This document shows, one piece after another, positions 54,115-58,644 of a stretch of 58,644 nt of DNA (position 1 is its first letter; each line of letters begins with the position of its first letter). The stretch comes from a virus: the IMG/VR virus record IMGVR_UViG_3300006917_000003, positions 1 to 58,644 of that record; one strand, given 5' to 3'. Made by a program: the position numbers and the translations under genes. The notes beneath the pieces were generated by a model. The model searched no databases and was not told the DNA's origin. It saw only the letters and a list, made by a program, of their open reading frames with translations.

Positions 54115-54969
54115 CTACCGCCCGTGCAGCTTGGCGGCGGCGTCCTTCATGCTCAGACGCTCGCCGTCGATCACGGCGTAGCCCTTGGACAGCTTACGCA
54201 CGCGGTGGGAGCCAGCCTGCACCGTCTTGCCGATCGGCAGTCGGGAAAGCATCGAAGCGAAGATCTTCTCCTCTTCCTTCTCATGGGCGAGGTGGGATTT
54301 GGACATGCCGTTGCGCTTCTTGGGATTCAGCACAGCCGGGACGTAGCGCGGGTCGGGGTTGCGGCTCTTGTAGCCGATGGCTTCGTAGACCTGCGCTTTG
54401 GTCATGCCACCCTTGAGGTAGCTCTTCCAGCACGACTCGTAGTAGTCCCGCTTGATGTCGCCAGAGTAGCCACGGGACAGCTTGCTCTCCTGCTCGTTGA
54501 TCGCGGCCCGCACGACAGCCCGGTCTCCAGCGGACGGCTGGTTGAGCGGATTCTGGCTCATGTACCGTTCGGCTTCAAACTTGCTGACCACCCCGCGCCG
54601 TTGCAGGTACGCCAGCGCCGCATTGAATCGCTCTCGGGCGTAGGTGTCGCGCTTGAGGAAGTCCCGCATGGCCTCGCCTTGGCGGCGACTCTGGGAAAGG
54701 GTAGTCAGCGCGTTTCGCGCCTCCTGCAAGGCTACACGGGGATCTAGACGCTCAATACGCTCCCAAGAGTACTCGATGCCAGTCTTGGTAGGGTTGCGGC
54801 GCTTCTTGGGGCCGCAGTGCGGGTTGCCGCACGCGCCCGCGCAGCCGCAGCCGCCGTTGCGCTTCTTGGTCTTGCGGAACTTGAAGCCGCCTTCCACCTG
54901 TTTGACCTCCGCGATGGAGTCGCACTGGTAGGCTTGGCCGTTGGGGCTGTGGGCGATGAACTTGGCCAT
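54115..54969 (-). CDS. Basic protein with Cys-rich knuckle and RNP motifs
   Basis: 284 aa from ATG at 54969. Residues 1-36 form a small beta-alpha module (MAKFIAHSPNGQAYQCDSIA). A basic Cys/Gly cluster (NGGCGCAGACGNPHCGPKK) follows, then RRNP. A long helical, arginine-rich domain, another SRNP near 218 and a C-terminal basic segment (GSHRVRKLSKGYAVIDGERL) complete it. Zinc or metal binding by the cluster is likely. Overall basic charge suggests contact with DNA or lipid head groups. Function unknown. Confidence 0.7.
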   Translation of the reverse strand: MAKFIAHSPNGQAYQCDSIAEVKQVEGGFKFRKTKKRNGGCGCAGACGNPHCGPKKRRNPTKTGIEYSWERIERLDPRVALQEARNALTTLSQSRRQGEAMRDFLKRDTYARERFNAALAYLQRRGVVSKFEAERYMSQNPLNQPSAGDRAVVRAAINEQESKLSRGYSGDIKRDYYESCWKSYLKGGMTKAQVYEAIGYKSRNPDPRYVPAVLNPKKRNGMSKSHLAHEKEEEKIFASMLSRLPIGKTVQAGSHRVRKLSKGYAVIDGERLSMKDAAAKLHGR

Positions 54970-54978
54970 GGCAGACTC

Positions 54979-55968
54979 CTAGCTCGACTTCTTGTTGCTC
55001 GACAAGACCAGCAGCAGCACCACGCCGCCTGCGACGTAGGGCAGCACTGAGGCGGCATCGCTCTTCTTGTCGTCTCCAGACTTGCCCGCAGCGGCAGCGG
55101 TGCTGTTGCCCACCAGACCGCCCGACTTGACCTTGAACGCCTGCTCCAGCCACGCCTCTTCGCGCTTGGGGTTGGGGCCAACCATGGCGAGGTACTTGTC
55201 GATGGTGCCAGCAGGCACGGAACTGATCCGCTTGTTGCCGTCGACTGCACCAGCGAGCTTGATCGGCACCCCAAACACGTCCTTGTTCGTGCCCTTCTGC
55301 GGCACGATGCTGGGCATACGGGTGCCCACCATCTGGGCATAGCCTGCCGCTGCTGCGGCTTCGTAGGGCTTGGCCCCGGCTGCAACCGCCTTCTGGTAGA
55401 TGAAGTCAGCGAGGCGGCTGGTCACGTTGAGGTCAGCGCCCATGAGACTCAGCACCTTCTCCCACAGCCAGCCCAAGATGGTGTCGCGGCCTTGCTTGAG
55501 GTCTGTCGCTGGCGAGCCGGTCGGCTTCATGCGGTAGGCGACCGCCACCATGGCGTCCTTGAGTGCATCCATGAAGACGGTGCCCTTGGCGTCGTTCATG
55601 GCTGCCAACACGCTGTTGGCCTGCGCTTCAGGCAGGTAGGTGATCACGCCTTCTGCACTGGACTTGACCGTCCAGTTGGCCTGCTCAACGATCCATGCCG
55701 CCATGTCGGCCAGCACGTTGAGCACTTCGCCCAGACCGGGGAGGGCCTTGTCGAGGTACGGCTTGATCACCGTGCCGCCCTTGTCCACCAGCCCGCCGAT
55801 GATGCCAGCGCCAACGCTGCCCGGGATGAACGCCTGTGCGGCCTCCGTGCCCAGACCCTCCAGCGTCGGGGGGCCTTGGTGCGTCAGTTGCTGGGTGTTG
55901 CCCACATACGAACTGACCGGCATGGAGTGCTTGGGCGCTTGTGCTGGGTGCAAGCTGGGGACGATCAT
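54979..55968 (-). CDS. C-terminally anchored virion protein (329 aa)
   Basis: ATG at 55968 has GGAGG six bases before it and overlaps the upstream stop (TGATG). Hydrophobic and Ala/Gly-rich from about residue 45 (GSVGAGIIGGLVDKGGTV), with amphipathic helices in the middle (FMDALKDAMVAVAYRMK) and an NPKR motif near 268. A Ser/Asp/Lys linker precedes the final helix (LPYVAGGVVLLLVL) and SSNKKSS. Possible membrane-shaping or pore protein; not recognised. Confidence 0.7.
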   Translation of the reverse strand: MIVPSLHPAQAPKHSMPVSSYVGNTQQLTHQGPPTLEGLGTEAAQAFIPGSVGAGIIGGLVDKGGTVIKPYLDKALPGLGEVLNVLADMAAWIVEQANWTVKSSAEGVITYLPEAQANSVLAAMNDAKGTVFMDALKDAMVAVAYRMKPTGSPATDLKQGRDTILGWLWEKVLSLMGADLNVTSRLADFIYQKAVAAGAKPYEAAAAAGYAQMVGTRMPSIVPQKGTNKDVFGVPIKLAGAVDGNKRISSVPAGTIDKYLAMVGPNPKREEAWLEQAFKVKSGGLVGNSTAAAAGKSGDDKKSDAASVLPYVAGGVVLLLVLSSNKKSS

Positions 55969-56327
55969 CACACACCTCCCGCCGCGAGGGCGGTCGCCTT
56001 GTAGTACTCCAACGTGTGTGGCTCTGTGTCCGCTGGTGGCCCCATCGAGAGTACCTTAGCACGCACCGTCTTGGCTACGGCTTCCAGATCTTCAACACGC
56101 ACCTTGCTGGCAATCTCCAGCACCCAGCCGATCGGCAGGCCCGCAGCCGCCGACACCATGGCCACCGTCTCGTACTTCTTCTGCTGCTCAGGGTCGACGG
56201 GGCGCGGCGGGGGCACTTGGTCTTTGGCGTAGGCCCGCAGCATGAGGTCTTGATACCAGTTGGGTCGCGTGGCCTTGAGCAACGCGAACCCAACCGCACC
56301 GATGATCAGCCACGTCCGCAGCTTCAC
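55968..56327 (-). CDS. N-terminally anchored virion protein
   Basis: 119 aa from GTG at 56327, directly after the preceding stop. A membrane helix at 5-19 (TWLIIGAVGFALL) is followed by a polar, proline-containing stretch (DQVPPPRPVDPEQQKK) and two helices with hydrophobic faces (AMVSAAAGLPIGWVLEIAS). Possible minor membrane protein. No motif. Confidence 0.68.
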   Translation of the reverse strand: MKLRTWLIIGAVGFALLKATRPNWYQDLMLRAYAKDQVPPPRPVDPEQQKKYETVAMVSAAAGLPIGWVLEIASKVRVEDLEAVAKTVRAKVLSMGPPADTEPHTLEYYKATALAAGGV

Positions 56328-56699
56328 TTACGACCTCGCCGCAGTCCACAGCTTGACTTGGCCTGCGCCAGCCTCGCCGTTGGTCACCACCACGTCGTAG
56401 ACCTGCCCTATGCCGTTGTTGGTGCCCAAGCCGTAGCGCAGCACAGTCGGGGTGTTGGCTGGGATCGCTGCTGAGATCGGCACGGTCACTGCGATCGTCT
56501 TGCTGCGTGCGTAGAGCACCAGCGAGACGGATTGCAGCGCCACCGTGCAAGTCAGCATGACGGTGATCTGCGTGGCGTGCAGCGACGACACCTCTTCGAC
56601 CACCGTAGTAGCCTGCCCAATGCCAGCCGCAACAGCGAGCGGCCCCGACGCTTCGATCACAAGCGGCGTGCGGATGTCTTGCCCAAACGCGCCTGCCAT
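56328..56699 (-). CDS. Small beta-rich virion protein
   Basis: 123 aa from ATG at 56699, adjacent to the previous stop. It is almost charge-free and rich in Val, Thr, Ala and Ser with alternating strands (TQITVMLTCTVALQSVSLVL, KTIAVTVPISAAIPANTP), suggesting a single beta sandwich. It groups with the three other beta-rich genes upstream as a candidate surface or spike subunit. Confidence 0.68.
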   Translation of the reverse strand: MAGAFGQDIRTPLVIEASGPLAVAAGIGQATTVVEEVSSLHATQITVMLTCTVALQSVSLVLYARSKTIAVTVPISAAIPANTPTVLRYGLGTNNGIGQVYDVVVTNGEAGAGQVKLWTAARS

Positions 56700-56700
56700 C

Positions 56701-57195
56701 TTAGGCCTCCCTGTAGCCCAGCCGCTCGCCTTCCCACTCTTCGGGCCGGATGCGACCGTAGATCTGGGTGTAGACCAGCGCGTTCTGTGCGCTTGCGTCA
56801 AAGTTGACAATACGCAAGGACACTTCCGTCACGCCCGAGAGCGCCACCGAGAAGTTGAGCTTGCCTTGGAACAAGGTCAGCAGACCCGACACATCGCGCT
56901 CCAGCAAAGGGAAGCTGGAAGCACCATTGTCGTCCACATCCACACCCAGCACAGGGAAGGGTCGGATGCGGAGGAACGCCTGCATGCTGGCGAGGCCAGC
57001 AGAAGCGTTGTCGGGGCGGATCTGAAAGCTCACTTGAGCCTCGTCCGCGAACCGCGCAAACAGCGCCTTGCCACGCAGGGCCGTCTCGTATCCCTCCAGA
57101 CGCGGGCGCAGCACCATGGTCGAGACAATGGTGGAGCTTTCGCCGCCTGCGGGAAGCGTGAAGGTGGAGGCTTGCTCGTAGACCAGTGCCAGCAT
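56701..57195 (-). CDS. Beta-rich virion protein
   Basis: 164 aa from ATG at 57195, overlapping the upstream stop (TAATG). It alternates strands throughout (STIVSTMVLRPRLEGYE, AQVSFQIRPDNASAG, KLNFSVALSGVTEVSLRIV), with little helix and no cysteine. A jelly-roll is plausible. It lies between the paralogous pair and another small beta protein, so it may be part of a penton or spike complex. Confidence 0.7.
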   Translation of the reverse strand: MLALVYEQASTFTLPAGGESSTIVSTMVLRPRLEGYETALRGKALFARFADEAQVSFQIRPDNASAGLASMQAFLRIRPFPVLGVDVDDNGASSFPLLERDVSGLLTLFQGKLNFSVALSGVTEVSLRIVNFDASAQNALVYTQIYGRIRPEEWEGERLGYREA

Positions 57196-57746
57196 TATGC
57201 CCCCGTGTTGAGGTAAGCGACCTTCCACGTCAGCGTGACGCTCACTGCCAGCGGGCCGGTGTTGGTCACCAGCAGCCGCCGCTTGAGCTTGTCGCGCCAC
57301 GTCTCAGGGGCGGGGAGGATCTGAGGCGACCAACCCACACCAAAGACGTTGCAGAGCGCCGAGTCTTGGATCTCAAGGAAACCCTCGACCAACTGCTGCC
57401 GCACCAGAATGTAGCCCCACGTCTGCGTAGGCAACTGCTGGGCGATGCCCGAGCCAAAGGCCAGCCCGGGGGTGGCGATCGCGTAGCGGCTGAACAGGAT
57501 GCCGTTACGACCACCAGTCAAGTCGAGTGCAACCTCTTCGGTGTTGGTCGGGTCGAACGGCGGAACGCCTGACCCTGCGGGCAGTTCGACCGTCACCGAT
57601 CGATCCTGCACCTGCACATAGCCCGCAGTGGGCCAGCGCGACGGATCATCGCAAGAGTCGGGGTTCGACTGCGGATCACCGTAGAGCCAGCCAGTGTACT
57701 GCTCACCCAGATCGAACTGCGCGAACGCAGGAGCTACCCAGCGCAT
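57195..57746 (-). CDS. Beta-rich virion protein, paralogue of the upstream gene
   Basis: 183 aa from ATG at 57746 behind GGGAGG. It shares with the neighbouring 176-aa protein W.YGD..SNP near 20-28, W-P.(A/S)G.V near 42, VFGVGWSP in the middle and the ending LTWKVAYLNTG. Beta-strand-dominated, with two cysteines. Tandem duplication followed by divergence suggests hetero-oligomeric capsomers or spikes. No family match can be stated from sequence alone. Confidence 0.74.
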   Translation of the reverse strand: MRWVAPAFAQFDLGEQYTGWLYGDPQSNPDSCDDPSRWPTAGYVQVQDRSVTVELPAGSGVPPFDPTNTEEVALDLTGGRNGILFSRYAIATPGLAFGSGIAQQLPTQTWGYILVRQQLVEGFLEIQDSALCNVFGVGWSPQILPAPETWRDKLKRRLLVTNTGPLAVSVTLTWKVAYLNTGA

Positions 57747-57765
57747 GGTCGCCTCCCTGAGCCAC

Positions 57766-58296
57766 TTAGCGGCCCGTGTTGAGGTAGGCGATCTTCCACG
57801 TCATGAACACGTTGACCGTGACGCCCGTGAGGTTGGTCACGGCGATGTTGCGCTGCTGGTTGCCCTGCCACCGCTCAGGAGCCGGGAAGCAGTGCGGCGA
57901 CCAGCCAAAGCCAAACACGTTGACGATCGGGGTCGACTCGATCTCCACCACACCATCCAGCCGAGTCTCGACCACGTTGACGTAGCCCGAGATCTGGTTG
58001 GGAAGCACCTTGGAGTTCGGAGTGTCTGCCGTCGTCGGGATCACAATGCACGTCCGCGTGTACACGATGACGTTCTTACCACCGCCGAGGTTCAACGACT
58101 GGGTCACCGTCGCGTTGTTAGCCACGCTGAAGAAGTTCAGCGAGCGATCAACAAACGTCACCTGCCCCGACACCGGCCACTTGTCCGGCTGGTCGTAGTA
58201 GGGGTTCGACTGCCGGTCGGCGTAGATCCAGCGGGTGTACGCATCCCCAAGGTTGGGGCCGTAGGGGGTGAACAGAGGGTCGATGTAGCCAGCCAT
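57766..58296 (-). CDS. Beta-rich virion protein, paralogue of the downstream gene
   Basis: 176 aa from ATG at 58296 behind AGGAGAAG. It carries the same landmarks as the next gene: WIYADRQSNPYYDQPDKWP, a strand-rich centre (SGYVNVVETRLDGVVEIES), VFGFGWSPHCFPAPERW and the ending MTWKIAYLNTG. It is separated by about 90 bp from the join-spanning shell protein. Soluble, beta-rich, no anchor. Candidate for a major or minor shell component. Confidence 0.74.
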   Translation of the reverse strand: MAGYIDPLFTPYGPNLGDAYTRWIYADRQSNPYYDQPDKWPVSGQVTFVDRSLNFFSVANNATVTQSLNLGGGKNVIVYTRTCIVIPTTADTPNSKVLPNQISGYVNVVETRLDGVVEIESTPIVNVFGFGWSPHCFPAPERWQGNQQRNIAVTNLTGVTVNVFMTWKIAYLNTGR

Positions 58297-58387
58297 GGTT
58301 GACTTCTCCTGCAAACACGAGGGGGCGCGGTGCTTGTCGCGACCGCGCCCCCCCAGAGTACCCCAGATCGAGGCGCTTGACTACAGC

Positions 58388-58644
58388 TTAGACCGGCATG
58401 GTCAGCTTGTAGCCTTGGAAGGTCATGCGAACGGCGAGGAACTCAGCCGGGGACTGAGCGTTACCCGGGGCAATGCCCGGGACGGTGAACTCGCCACCGC
58501 TCTTGATCTTCACGCGGGTCACGATGTTGGGCAGGAACAGGAACGGGATCGGCAGCTTGCGCGAGTCGCACGCCAGCGGGAGGCCGTTCTGAACCGCGAT
58601 GCCCGTGTTAAGGCCGAAACCAACCGCAGTCGGCGGTTCCCACA
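58388..58644 (-). CDS. C-terminal part of the join-spanning virion shell protein
   Basis: Continues the gene that starts at 625; bases 58522-58644 duplicate 1-123. It ends in QGYKLTMPV with TAA at 58390-58388, matching the TMPVGG end of its paralogue at 653. After the stop about 90 bases remain before the next gene, which include a C-rich stretch (GGGGGGCGCGGTC on the minus strand) that could form a hairpin. Confidence 0.75.
   Translation of the reverse strand, partial: WEPPTAVGFGLNTGIAVQNGLPLACDSRKLPIPFLFLPNIVTRVKIKSGGEFTVPGIAPGNAQSPAEFLAVRMTFQGYKLTMPV
58522..58644. repeat. Terminal direct repeat, right copy
   Basis: Exact copy of bases 1-123. Together with the uninterrupted reading frame it shows that the window is a circularly closed or permuted genome. 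Confidence 0.95.

Noticed and set aside
1-58644. tRNA or rRNA genes
   Set aside because: No stretch with a TTCGA-type T-loop flanked by a matching acceptor stem, and no rRNA-like sequence, was seen by eye; a covariance-model scan would settle this.

Overview
The window is a complete, circularly closed virus-like replicon. Its first 123 bases are repeated exactly as its last 123 bases, so the unique genome is about 58,521 bp, and one gene runs across the join. The sequence is GC-rich, with tightly packed genes that mostly overlap at ATGA, GTGA or TGATG, sigma-70-type promoters (TTGACA, 17 bases, AATACT or TATACC) and lipoprotein signals. This suits a phage of a Gram-negative bacterium. I see no rRNA, tRNA, CRISPR array or insertion sequence.

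Layout. (1) 4870 leftwards through the join and on down to 43462: one roughly 20 kb minus-strand operon of virion-type genes. It holds two pairs of tandem paralogues (252/231 aa and 176/183 aa), a transglutaminase-like protein, an HExxH metalloprotease, a muramidase, a glucosaminidase-like protein, a 975-aa protein and many small proteins, most with one membrane segment and a short charged tail at the C-terminus. I recognise no terminase, portal, tape measure, sheath or baseplate, so a tailless, membrane-containing virion is the best inference. (2) 4942-9654: SF2 helicase, VRR-NUC nuclease, a 420-bp non-coding block holding a large inverted repeat, a primase-helicase in two frames, and an HTH regulator. 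(3) 9746-23656, plus strand: Cas4-like exonuclease, sigma-region-4 protein, SNF2-like helicase, ssDNA-binding-type protein, family A DNA polymerase, gp88-like protein, NlpC/P60-like protein, two GNAT-like proteins, zeta-toxin-like kinase and a topoisomerase IB. (4) 23672-30481: small accessory genes, a DUF932 protein, two methyltransferases, and minus-strand lysis genes with an M15 endolysin. (5) 30733-34354: a translationally coupled operon with a tyrosine recombinase and a secreted transglycosylase. (6) 34430-41535: an array of small unknown genes, most behind a near-identical promoter and 5' leader. (7) 41656-43454: fibre-like genes.

Two patterns stand out. First, a short [R/K/Q]-N-P motif recurs in both virion and non-virion proteins, often at domain boundaries. 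In one 536-aa protein a 14-residue version occurs three times, separating about 75-90 aa modules. Second, a copied promoter plus start-associated leader drives about twenty small genes. The replication genes look able to copy the genome largely without the host replisome, the HTH gene and the operator-like palindrome suggest a regulatory switch, and the recombinase suggests integration or resolution of multimers.
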